A stretch of DNA of 14,428 bases. It comes from Fidelibacterota bacterium (GTDB lineage: Bacteria > Fidelibacterota > Marinisomatia > SCGC-AAA003-L08 > GCA-002704045). Numbering within the stretch: the first letter of the stretch is position 1; each line of letters opens with the position of its first letter. The stretch lies in assembly GCA_002704045.1 (NCBI GenBank), contig PAFF01000027.1:1-14428 (forward strand), read 5' to 3'. Both the position numbers and the translations under genes were made by a program. This document shows, piece by piece, positions 7,009 to 14,428 of the stretch. The notes beneath the pieces are model-generated. The model did no database searches, was not told the origin of the DNA, and saw only the letters and a program-made list of their open reading frames with translations.

Positions 7009-10000
7009 TCTTTTATGAGAAAAAACACATCAAAAAAAGTAAATAATTTCAATTCGATTTCTCTGGGTTTAATGTCCCCTGAAGAAATTTTAGATAGGTC
7101 GAGGGGGGAATGTTTGAAGCCCGAAACTATCAATTACAGGTCTTACAAGCCGGAAAAAGACGGTTTATTTTGTGAAAAGATTTTTGGCCCAACAAAGGAC
7201 TGGGAATGCCATTGTGGCAAATATAAGCGTATAAGATATCGTGGCATAGTTTGCGATAGGTGTGGTGTTGAAGTTACGAGAAAGACTGTTCGTAGAGAAA
7301 GAATTGGTCATATCACACTTGCTGTACCTGTAGTTCATATCTGGTTTTTGAGATCTATACCTAGTAAAATCAGTTATCTTTTAGGTTATACTACAAAGCA
7401 ATTAGAGTCAATAGCGTATTATGAAAATTTTGTTGTGCTTAATCCTGGTGGATCTGACAAAAATTATGGTGAATTGATTAGTGAAGATGAATATTTGGAT
7501 TTGGAAGAAGAATATGGATATGATACAGTATCTATGGAAGATCAAGATGAAGATAATTACTTTAAGGCTAGTATGGGAGGTGCAGCTATAAGGCAGTTAT
7601 TAAGAGATTTGGATGTTTTGAAAGTGATTGATGAATTAACTAGCTTGGTTAAAAAAGATAAGTTGGCTCAACAAAAGAAAGATGATGCGCTGAAGAGGTT
7701 GAGAATTTTGAGAAAATTTGATCCGAGGGTTGAGCGTAAGATTTTTAATAAGCCTGAATGGATGATGATTAGTATTTTACCAGTTATTCCTCCAGAGTTA
7801 AGACCTCTGGTTCCGTTGGATGGTGGTAGATTTGCAGCATCAGATTTAAATGATTTATACAGAAGGGTAATCATAAGAAATAATAGATTAAAGCAGCTTA
7901 TGGAGATTAAAGCTCCAGATGTAATCTTGAGAAATGAAAAAAGAATGTTGCAAGAGGCTGTTGATGCATTGATAGATAATAGTAGGATGAAGGCTGCAGT
8001 AAGAAGTGGAACAAGAAGACCATTAAAATCTTTAAGTGATTCTTTGAAAGGAAAACAGGGTCGATTTAGAATGAATCTTCTTGGAAAAAGAGTTGATTAT
8101 TCTGGTCGTTCAGTTATTGTGGTGGGACCAGAACTAGCTCTTCACGAGTGTGGTATTCCAAAAGAAATGGCTATTGAATTGTATCTTCCGTTTGTACTTA
8201 GAGAGTTAATAAATCGAGATTATTCTAAAACACCTAGAAGTGCTAAGATGTTAATTGAAAAAGGTGATAGTGAAGTTTATAAGGTTCTTGAATATGTTGT
8301 TAGAGATCATCCAGTCCTTTTGAATCGTGCCCCTACGCTACATAGATTAGGCATACAGGCTTTTCAGCCTGTTCTTGTTGAAGGTCGCGCAATAAGATTG
8401 CATCCTTTGGTTTGTGCAGCTTTTAATGCTGACTTTGATGGAGATCAAATGGCTGTACACGTTCCATTATCATCTGAGTCGCAAATGGAGGCTTGGATGC
8501 TAATGTTGGCAAGTCACAATATCCTTCACCCTGCAAATGGAAAGCCAATAGCTATACCATCTCAAGATATGATTCTAGGATGTCATTATTTGACAAGAGA
8601 ATCTGAAAATGAAAAAGGTGAAGGTTCGATTATGCATTCATATGACGAGGCCTATCTTGCAGTAGAAAATAAAGAAATTTCTCTGCACGCAAAAGTTCAT
8701 TTTAGACATAGTTCAGGATTGATTAAAAATACAACTATTGGTAGAATAATTTTTAACAGTATTCTTCCTGAAGGTATAGAATTTTTTAATCAAACGCTTG
8801 ATAAGAGTCTTATTGTCAAAATTGTAGGTTTATGTTACAATACAATGGGTAATTATAAAACTGTTCAGTTCTTGGATAAATTAAAGAAATTGGGATTCGG
8901 CTTTGCCACAAAGAGCGGTTTGTCAATTGCAATTTCTGATGTATTAATACCAACAAAAAAAGATGATATAATGGCTGATGCAGAAGTTGAAGTAGATAAG
9001 ATTCAAAGCAAATTTGATAAGCAAATTCTTACCGAAGGTGAAAGATATAACAAGGTAATTGATATTTGGACTCACGCAACTAATGACGTAGCTAATGCTA
9101 TGTTTGTAGAATTAAAAAAAGATAAAAAAGGATTTAATCCCCTCTACATGATGGCTGACTCGGGTGCAAGAGGTAGTCAAGATCAGATCAAGCAATTGGC
9201 AGGTATGCGTGGTTTGATGGCAAAGCCAAAAAAGAGCATGTCAGGCTCGGCAGGTGAAATTATAGAAAATCCAATTAAGTCTAATTTCAAAGAAGGCTTA
9301 TCGGTATTTGAGTATTTCTTGTCTACTCATGGTGCCAGAAAAGGATTAGCAGATACTGCGCTTAAAACTGCTGATGCAGGATATTTAACAAGGCGTTTAG
9401 TTGATGTGGCTCAGGATATTGTAATTACATTGGAAGATTGTGGTACTATACAAGGTATATGGGTTGAGGATTTAAAGGAAGGTGAAGAGATTATAGAGCC
9501 TCTAGTTGATAGGATTTACGGAAGAATTGCAGCTGATGATATTATAGATCCTATTGATGGGACTGTTTATGTTAAAACAGGCAATTTGATTGATCAGCAA
9601 TCTTTAGACAAGATCGAAAAAAGTAATGTTTATAGAGTCAAAATTAGATCTGTTTTAACCTGTGAATCTGTGAAAGGTATTTGTCAGATGTGTTATGGTG
9701 TTAATCTGGCAACAAATAGAGATACAAATCTTGGCGATACGGTAGGCATAATGGCTGCTCAGTCAATTGGTGAGCCTGGTACACAGCTTACTTTAAGGAC
9801 ATTTCATATAGGTGGAACCGCATCACGTATTGTTGAACAAACAGATATGAAAACTAAGAAAAATGGAATAATAGAATTTACAAAAGAGTTAATTGTAGCT
9901 AAGGTAAAAGATGAAGAAGGAAAATTCGTTACTGTTTCAACATCGAGGAATGGTCAAATTAATATCTTAGATGCCAAAAAGGGTGTAGTTTCAAACTATA

Positions 10001-11286
10001 CTGTACCTTATGGTGCAAGAGTACTAGTTGAAAATCGAAAAAAAGTAAAATCAGGTCAGACGCTTTTTGCTTGGGACCCTTATACAGATGTTATATTAGC
10101 AAGACATAATGGTATTGTGAAGTTTAATGATTTTATTGAAGGCGAAACTTATATTGAGGAAACCGTTGAGGGTGGAAAGAAAATGATTGTTGTTGTTGAG
10201 TCAAGAGATAGAAACTTAAGTCCAAGTATTGAAGTAAAGAGCTCAAGCAAAAAAGATCAAAGAGGTGCAAGTATATTGCCTTTAAGAGCAACTGTGGTGG
10301 TTAGAGATGGTCAAAAAGTAAAAGCTGGCGAGCTTCTAGTTAAAATTTCAAGAGACATCTTAGGTAAAACTAGAGATATAACTGGTGGTCTCCCAAGGAT
10401 TGCAGAGTTATTTGAGGCTCGTAACCCGCAAGATCCTGCTGTAGTTTCCGAAATCGATGGAAAGGTTTCTTTTGGGGTCGTAAAAAGAGGTATTAGAGAG
10501 TTGCATATTCATGGATCGGAAGAGAAAAGAATTTACAAAATACCTTATGGTAAGCATATAATAGTACATGATGGCGATACTGTTTTTGCAGGTGATAGAT
10601 TGTGCGAAGGCTCAGTAGCGCCTCAAAGTATTTTATCAATAGGTGGTGTTGCAAAGGTGCAAGAATATTTAGTGGAGTCTATACAAGAAGTATATAGGCT
10701 TCAAGGTGTTTCAATAAGTGACAAGCATATTGAGGTAATTGTTAGACAAATGATGCAGAAAGTGGAAGTGCTAGATTCAGGTGATACGAAATTTTTACCT
10801 GGGGATAGGATAAATAGATTTGAAATGGCAGCTGAGAATAGGTCAATGATTGAAAAACTGGTTGTATCTGATTGTGGAGATTCTGAATATGATAATGGTG
10901 ATGTTGTACTAAAGGTAAATATCGATGATATTAATAAAGATTTAAAAGAGGATGAAAAAAAATTAATCAAAACTATTAAGGCAAGCCCAGCAACGTACAA
11001 GCCATTACTGTTGGGAATAACGAGAGCCTCTCTTAATACAGAGAGCTTTTTGTCTGCAGCATCATTTCAAGAAACTACAAGAGTGTTAACTGATGCTGCA
11101 GTTGAAGGTAAAACAGATCTGCTAAACGGCTTGAAAGAGAATGTTATTATTGGTAGATTGATTCCTGCTGGAACTGGTTTTGGTCCAAATAGAAAATTGA
11201 AGATTGGTTCTCCAGAGGATGTCGAAGAGGAGCTTGTAGACGGCGGAATAGAGCAGGATGCCATTGATGAGATTGTACTTAAATAA
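7006..11286 (+). CDS. rpoC: DNA-directed RNA polymerase subunit beta'
   Basis: The beta' subunit (1426 aa) carries the catalytic magnesium of RNA polymerase. The N-terminal zinc site uses Cys68, Cys70, Cys83 and Cys86 (ECHCGKY, VCDRCGVEV). An acidic segment at about 150-185 resembles FCB/PVC RpoC. The catalytic loop NADFDGDQMAV holds Asp476, Asp478 and Asp480. The second zinc site uses Cys812, Cys886, Cys893 and Cys896. The trigger loop begins near GEPGTQLTLRTFHIGG (about 922-937). A sandwich-hybrid insert, equivalent to the E. coli SI3 region, separates it from the conserved KTRDITGGLPRIAELFEAR at about 1121-1139. All active-site and metal residues are present. The gene begins 15 bp after rpoB, ends with TAA 11284-11286, and is followed by the largest gap in the window. 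Confidence 0.98.
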   Translation: MSFMRKNTSKKVNNFNSISLGLMSPEEILDRSRGECLKPETINYRSYKPEKDGLFCEKIFGPTKDWECHCGKYKRIRYRGIVCDRCGVEVTRKTVRRERIGHITLAVPVVHIWFLRSIPSKISYLLGYTTKQLESIAYYENFVVLNPGGSDKNYGELISEDEYLDLEEEYGYDTVSMEDQDEDNYFKASMGGAAIRQLLRDLDVLKVIDELTSLVKKDKLAQQKKDDALKRLRILRKFDPRVERKIFNKPEWMMISILPVIPPELRPLVPLDGGRFAASDLNDLYRRVIIRNNRLKQLMEIKAPDVILRNEKRMLQEAVDALIDNSRMKAAVRSGTRRPLKSLSDSLKGKQGRFRMNLLGKRVDYSGRSVIVVGPELALHECGIPKEMAIELYLPFVLRELINRDYSKTPRSAKMLIEKGDSEVYKVLEYVVRDHPVLLNRAPTLHRLGIQAFQPVLVEGRAIRLHPLVCAAFNADFDGDQMAVHVPLSSESQMEAWMLMLASHNILHPANGKPIAIPSQDMILGCHYLTRESENEKGEGSIMHSYDEAYLAVENKEISLHAKVHFRHSSGLIKNTTIGRIIFNSILPEGIEFFNQTLDKSLIVKIVGLCYNTMGNYKTVQFLDKLKKLGFGFATKSGLSIAISDVLIPTKKDDIMADAEVEVDKIQSKFDKQILTEGERYNKVIDIWTHATNDVANAMFVELKKDKKGFNPLYMMADSGARGSQDQIKQLAGMRGLMAKPKKSMSGSAGEIIENPIKSNFKEGLSVFEYFLSTHGARKGLADTALKTADAGYLTRRLVDVAQDIVITLEDCGTIQGIWVEDLKEGEEIIEPLVDRIYGRIAADDIIDPIDGTVYVKTGNLIDQQSLDKIEKSNVYRVKIRSVLTCESVKGICQMCYGVNLATNRDTNLGDTVGIMAAQSIGEPGTQLTLRTFHIGGTASRIVEQTDMKTKKNGIIEFTKELIVAKVKDEEGKFVTVSTSRNGQINILDAKKGVVSNYTVPYGARVLVENRKKVKSGQTLFAWDPYTDVILARHNGIVKFNDFIEGETYIEETVEGGKKMIVVVESRDRNLSPSIEVKSSSKKDQRGASILPLRATVVVRDGQKVKAGELLVKISRDILGKTRDITGGLPRIAELFEARNPQDPAVVSEIDGKVSFGVVKRGIRELHIHGSEEKRIYKIPYGKHIIVHDGDTVFAGDRLCEGSVAPQSILSIGGVAKVQEYLVESIQEVYRLQGVSISDKHIEVIVRQMMQKVEVLDSGDTKFLPGDRINRFEMAAENRSMIEKLVVSDCGDSEYDNGDVVLKVNIDDINKDLKEDEKKLIKTIKASPATYKPLLLGITRASLNTESFLSAASFQETTRVLTDAAVEGKTDLLNGLKENVIIGRLIPAGTGFGPNRKLKIGSPEDVEEELVDGGIEQDAIDEIVLK

Positions 11287-11402
11287 AAAAAACATAAATA
11301 AATCATAATTTATTGTTTCTAATAAAAAATAATAGTAATTTAACAGGCTTTACTATAATGGTAAATGAGATTTATTAATAAATATTTAAAAGTGAAAGAT
11401 AT
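11287..11402 (+). promoter_or_regulatory. rpoC-rpsL spacer with candidate str-operon promoter
   Basis: This 116-bp, very A/T-rich gap holds no ORF. A perfect TATAAT lies at 11354-11359 in the context ACTATAATGG, about 44 bases before the rpsL ATG, so transcription would begin near 11366. No TTGACA-like box is found at 15-19 bp spacing. A 7-bp A/T-only inverted repeat (11297-11303 with 11308-11314, loop CATA) is too weak, with no following T-run, to call a terminator. A 14-bp perfect palindrome, ATTTATTAATAAAT, lies at 11370-11383 in the expected leader. The promoter call rests on the -10 box and on position alone. Confidence 0.35.
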
Positions 11403-11774
11403 ATGCCAACAATAAATCAGTTAATAAGAAAAGGAAGAAAAAAACAACTGAAAAAGAGCAAAGTTCCAGCCTTGACAAGTTGTCCGCAACGTAGAGGTGT
11501 TTGTACAAGAGTTTATACTACTACTCCTAAAAAACCAAATTCTGCTTTAAGAAAAGTTGCGCGTGTGAGATTGTCAAATGGATATGAAGTTGCAGCATAT
11601 ATTCCGGGTGAGGGTCATAATCTACAAGAGCATTCAATTGTATTGATTGAAGGTGGTCGTGTGAAAGATTTGCCAGGAGTTAGATATCATGTAATTAGAG
11701 GAGTTTTAGATCCTGCTGGTGTTGAAGGTAGAAAGACTAGCAGGTCAAGATACGGAGCAAAGAAACCAAAGTAA
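11403..11774 (+). CDS. rpsL: 30S ribosomal protein S12
   Basis: S12 (123 aa, full length) lies at the 30S decoding centre and sets translational accuracy. The hallmark stretches are CPQRRGVCTRVYTTTPKKPN at about residues 27-46 and GEGHNLQEHSIVLIEGGRVK, followed by DLPGVRYH. Lys43 and the lysine of GGRVKDLPG, both classical sites of streptomycin-resistance mutations, are unchanged, so the protein is of the streptomycin-sensitive type. The aspartate of KDLPG, methylthiolated in some bacteria, is present. The ATG at 11403 has only a weak purine-rich stretch upstream (GTGAAAG). It leads the str cluster rpsL-rpsG-fusA-tuf. Confidence 0.98.
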   Translation: MPTINQLIRKGRKKQLKKSKVPALTSCPQRRGVCTRVYTTTPKKPNSALRKVARVRLSNGYEVAAYIPGEGHNLQEHSIVLIEGGRVKDLPGVRYHVIRGVLDPAGVEGRKTSRSRYGAKKPK

Positions 11775-11775
11775 A

Positions 11776-12240
11776 ATGAGAAGAAGAAGACCAGACAAAA
11801 GAGTAATATTGCCTGATCCAGTTTATAAGGACATGGTGGTTGCTAAATTTATAAATAATCTGATGTTTAGTGGAAAAAAAAGCTTAGCTGAAAGCATTGT
11901 CTACAGGTCAATAGATATATTGGCTTCTAGAAAAAAGGCAGAAGGTATCGATGTATTTAAGAAGGCATTGCAAAATGTTTGTCCAGTTCTAGAAGTGAAG
12001 TCAAAAAGGATTGGCGGTGCAACTTATCAGGTTCCAAGAGAAATTTCTCAAAGCAGAAGTATGGCATTGGCCATGAGGTGGATTTTGACATATTCAAGAA
12101 ATAGAAAAGGTAGAACAATGTCAGATAGGTTGGCAGCAGAATTATCATCTGCATTTGATAATGAAGGCGGAGCGGTCAAAAAGAAAGAAGATACACATAG
12201 AATGGCGGAAGCAAACAAGGCTTTTGCTCATTTTAGGTAG
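11776..12240 (+). CDS. rpsG: 30S ribosomal protein S7
   Basis: S7 (154 aa) nucleates assembly of the 30S head, contacts E-site tRNA, and represses the str operon in E. coli. It opens with MRRRRPDKRVILPDPVYKD and contains IGGATYQVPREISQSRSMAL at about residues 77-96, the conserved beta-hairpin region. NRKGRTMSDRLAAEL and KKEDTHRMAEANKAFAHFR close it. Length is normal. The ATG at 11776 is chosen because it gives the standard S7 N-terminus; a longer frame upstream only runs through the end of rpsL. It starts one base after the rpsL stop, with no good Shine-Dalgarno sequence at the right distance, so translational coupling to rpsL is likely. Confidence 0.97.
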   Translation: MRRRRPDKRVILPDPVYKDMVVAKFINNLMFSGKKSLAESIVYRSIDILASRKKAEGIDVFKKALQNVCPVLEVKSKRIGGATYQVPREISQSRSMALAMRWILTYSRNRKGRTMSDRLAAELSSAFDNEGGAVKKKEDTHRMAEANKAFAHFR

Positions 12241-12248
12241 GAAATTAT

Positions 12249-14339
12249 ATGAAAGTAACTCCATTAGATAAAGTTAGAAATATTGGTATTATGGCCCATA
12301 TTGATGCTGGAAAGACTACAACTACAGAGAGAATATTATATTACACTGGTAGGACGCATAGATTGGGCGAAGTTCACGATGGTGCAGCTACAATGGATTG
12401 GATGGATCAAGAAAAAGAGCGAGGGATAACGATTACTTCAGCTGCTACTACTGCAATTTGGAAAGACAACAGGATTAATATTATAGATACCCCTGGTCAC
12501 GTAGACTTTACTGTTGAGGTTGAAAGATCATTAAGAGTTTTGGATGGGTCAATCGCATTGTTTTGTGCCGTTGGAGGTGTAGAGCCGCAATCGGAAACAG
12601 TGTGGAGGCAGGCAGATAAATATAACGTGCCTAGAATCGCATTTGTCAATAAGATGGATAGAATGGGAGCTGATTTTTATAATGTGCTAGATATGGTTAA
12701 AAATAGGCTTTCTTCAAATCCTGTGCCTATAGTGCTTCCAATTGGAGCGGGTGAAGTGTATACTGGTTTAGTAGATTTGATCACAAACAAAGCCATAGTT
12801 TATACAAAGGACGATGGATCTAGTTTTGAAAATGTTGATATACCTGATGAAATGTTGGCCGAGTCTGAAAAATGGAGAAAAAATTTAATTGAAGAAGTCG
12901 CTTCGGCTGATGAAGATCTTCTGGAAAAATATATTGCTGGTGATGAATTATCGATAGATGAGATTAAGAATGCGATTAGAAAAGCCTGTATTGATGGATC
13001 AATGATTCCAACTTTGTGCGGTTCAGCATTCAAAAACAAAGGTGTGCAGCAATTGTTGGACTCTGTTATAGATTTCTTGCCTTCACCGCTTGATAAGGGT
13101 GATACAAAAGGTGTATTAAAACACGATTTAGAAAAGGAAGTAATAAGAAAAGCTAATGACAATGAGCCATTTTCTGCTCTTGCTTTTAAAATAATGACTG
13201 ATCCCTATGTAGGAAGGTTGACATTTTTCAGGGTTTATTCTGGTAAGATATCAACTGGAGATTTTGTTTATAATTCAACATCAGATTCTAAATCTAGAGT
13301 TGGTCGACTCATGTTGATGCATGCTGATAAGCGAGAAGAGAGAGAGTCTGTATCGACTGGTGAAATTGCAGCTGTAGTTGGTTTGAAGCAAGTTAAAACA
13401 GGTGACACGTTGTGTGCAGTTAATGAGCCTATTCTGTTGGAATCGCTTGAGTTCCCTGAGCCTGTAATTTCTATATCAGTAGAGCCGGTTTCAAAAAGTG
13501 ATCAAGAGAATTTAACTACTGGCCTAATTAAATTAGCAGAAGAGGATCCAACTTTTACGGTCAGGACGGATGAGGAGACTACTCAAACTATTATATCAGG
13601 AATGGGTGAACTTCATTTGGAAATAATTGTTGACAGATTAAAAAGAGAATTTAATGTTGGGGTTCATACTGGTGCCCCGCAGGTTGCGTATAAAGAAAGT
13701 ATAACTTCAGCGGTTAGTAACGTTGAGGGAAAATTTGTTAGGCAAAGTGGCGGAAGAGGTCAATATGGTCACGTTGTTATCGATTTAAATCCAGCAGAGC
13801 CTGGAACAGGTTATGTTTTTAACAATAAAATTGTTGGTGGTGCGATCCCAAGAGAATATATTAATCCTGTTAGTAATGGTATTGAAGAGGCAATGAAAAA
13901 TGGAGTTTTGGCTGGTTATCCGCTTGAGGATGTAGAAGTAACTCTAAAAGATGGTAGTTTTCACGATGTTGACTCAAGTGAAATAGCATTCAAGATTGCA
14001 GGATCTATGGCCTTTTCTAATGCGGTAAAAAAGGCCGCGCCAGTAATATTGGAGCCAATGATGTCATTAGAAGTGGTTATGCCGGATGAGTATCTTGGAT
14101 CTGTTATGGGTGATGTGACCTCAAGAAGAGGAAATATACAAGGAACCACTCAAAGAAAAGATGTTCAAGTTTTAAAATGTGAAATACCTTTATCTAGCGT
14201 TTTTGGTTATGCTACAGATTTGAGGTCGATGACATCGGGCAGAGCTTTATTTACAATGCAATTTTCGCATTATGATAAGACTCCAAATTTTATACAAGAA
14301 AAAATTATTGAAAAGTTTCAAGGTAAAGTAGCATCATAA
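12249..14339 (+). CDS. fusA: Elongation factor G
   Basis: EF-G (696 aa) is the GTPase that moves tRNAs and mRNA after peptide transfer and, with RRF, splits post-termination ribosomes. GTPase motifs in order are AHIDAGKTT (P-loop, about residues 16-24), RGITI in switch I, DTPGH (80-84, with catalytic His84), NKMD (134-137) and CGSA (257-260). Domain III includes GMGELHLEIIVDRLKREFNV. Domain IV has SGGRGQYGHV. Domain V follows, with PDEYLGSVMGDVTSRRG. Length and motifs fit the canonical single-copy EF-G rather than the EF-G2 or tetracycline-protection paralogues. It starts 8 bp after rpsG, with an AGG-rich stretch at about 12235-12243, and ends 17 bp before the second tuf. Confidence 0.98.
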   Translation: MKVTPLDKVRNIGIMAHIDAGKTTTTERILYYTGRTHRLGEVHDGAATMDWMDQEKERGITITSAATTAIWKDNRINIIDTPGHVDFTVEVERSLRVLDGSIALFCAVGGVEPQSETVWRQADKYNVPRIAFVNKMDRMGADFYNVLDMVKNRLSSNPVPIVLPIGAGEVYTGLVDLITNKAIVYTKDDGSSFENVDIPDEMLAESEKWRKNLIEEVASADEDLLEKYIAGDELSIDEIKNAIRKACIDGSMIPTLCGSAFKNKGVQQLLDSVIDFLPSPLDKGDTKGVLKHDLEKEVIRKANDNEPFSALAFKIMTDPYVGRLTFFRVYSGKISTGDFVYNSTSDSKSRVGRLMLMHADKREERESVSTGEIAAVVGLKQVKTGDTLCAVNEPILLESLEFPEPVISISVEPVSKSDQENLTTGLIKLAEEDPTFTVRTDEETTQTIISGMGELHLEIIVDRLKREFNVGVHTGAPQVAYKESITSAVSNVEGKFVRQSGGRGQYGHVVIDLNPAEPGTGYVFNNKIVGGAIPREYINPVSNGIEEAMKNGVLAGYPLEDVEVTLKDGSFHDVDSSEIAFKIAGSMAFSNAVKKAAPVILEPMMSLEVVMPDEYLGSVMGDVTSRRGNIQGTTQRKDVQVLKCEIPLSSVFGYATDLRSMTSGRALFTMQFSHYDKTPNFIQEKIIEKFQGKVAS

Positions 14340-14356
14340 AGGAGAATAATTAAGAT

Positions 14357-14428
14357 ATGTCTAAAGCAAAATTTGAAAGAACAAAGCCGCACGTTAATAT
14401 AGGAACCATAGGTCACGTTGATCATGGA
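14357..14428 (+). CDS. tuf: Elongation factor Tu, N-terminal end (partial, second copy)
   Basis: The first 24 codons of a tuf gene, cut by the window end. The residues KFERTKPHVNIGTIGHVDHG are the conserved EF-Tu N-terminus leading into the P-loop (the GKT that completes it lies outside). The start ATG at 14357 follows AAAGGAG at about 14338-14344, which overlaps the fusA stop but is some 12 bases away, a longer spacing than usual. Position directly after fusA is the standard place for the tufA copy. With the copy ending at 91, this gives two tuf genes in one region. The start is secure and the product essentially certain. Confidence 0.96.
   Translation, partial: MSKAKFERTKPHVNIGTIGHVDHG

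Noticed and set aside
10701..11306. Minus-strand open frames over the 3' end of rpoC
   Set aside because: The Ser/Phe/Ile-rich translations are typical of the antisense of Glu/Lys/Asp-rich coding sequence. The rpoC frame is intact and accounts for the DNA.
11297..11314. Inverted repeat AATAAAT-CATA-ATTTATT after rpoC as an intrinsic terminator
   Set aside because: The stem is only seven A/T pairs and is followed by GTTTCT rather than a T-run, so it is too weak to call a terminator.
11719..11775. N-terminal extension of rpsG overlapping rpsL
   Set aside because: The upstream 19 codons are rpsL sequence in another frame. The standard S7 N-terminus begins at ATG 11776.

Overview
The window is a continuous housekeeping block for transcription and translation, with every gene on the + strand. 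It looks like a low-GC bacterial chromosome: A/T-rich third positions, arginine mostly AGA, and very tight gene spacing. No mobile element, CRISPR array, phage gene or defence gene is visible. I found no previously undescribed system. The points worth a second look are details of regulation and lineage.

Layout: 3' end of a first tuf (EF-Tu), rpmG (L33), tRNA-Trp(CCA), secE, nusG, rplK (L11), rplA (L1), rplJ (L10), rplL (L7/L12), rpoB, rpoC, a 116-bp spacer with a candidate promoter, rpsL (S12), rpsG (S7), fusA (EF-G), then the 5' end of a second tuf. So the secE-nusG, L11/L10/beta and str operons lie end to end, bracketed by two tuf copies in the same orientation. Apart from the rpoC-rpsL spacer and the 57-bp rplL-rpoB gap, all intergenic gaps are about 20 bp or less, which suggests long polycistronic transcripts with translational coupling.

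Lineage is inferred from remembered family sequences, not from a search. RpoB is 1256 aa, with a short lobe insert and a beta-i9-type insert. RpoC is 1426 aa, with an insert in the trigger loop and an acidic segment at about residues 150-185. These resemble the RNA polymerase of the FCB/PVC assemblage (Bacteroidota, Marinimicrobia/SAR406, Chlamydiota) more than that of E. coli. The cysteine-free L33 and the EF-Tu N-terminus are less diagnostic and also resemble proteobacterial forms. An AT-rich, compact FCB-type bacterium such as a marine Marinimicrobia relative is plausible but unproven.

The genes work together as core gene expression. RpoB and RpoC form the catalytic core of RNA polymerase, and NusG modulates its elongation. 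L1, L10, L11 and L7/L12 build the L1 stalk and the GTPase-associated stalk of the 50S subunit, which EF-Tu and EF-G engage. S12 and S7 belong to the 30S decoding region and head. SecE is a subunit of the protein-export channel.
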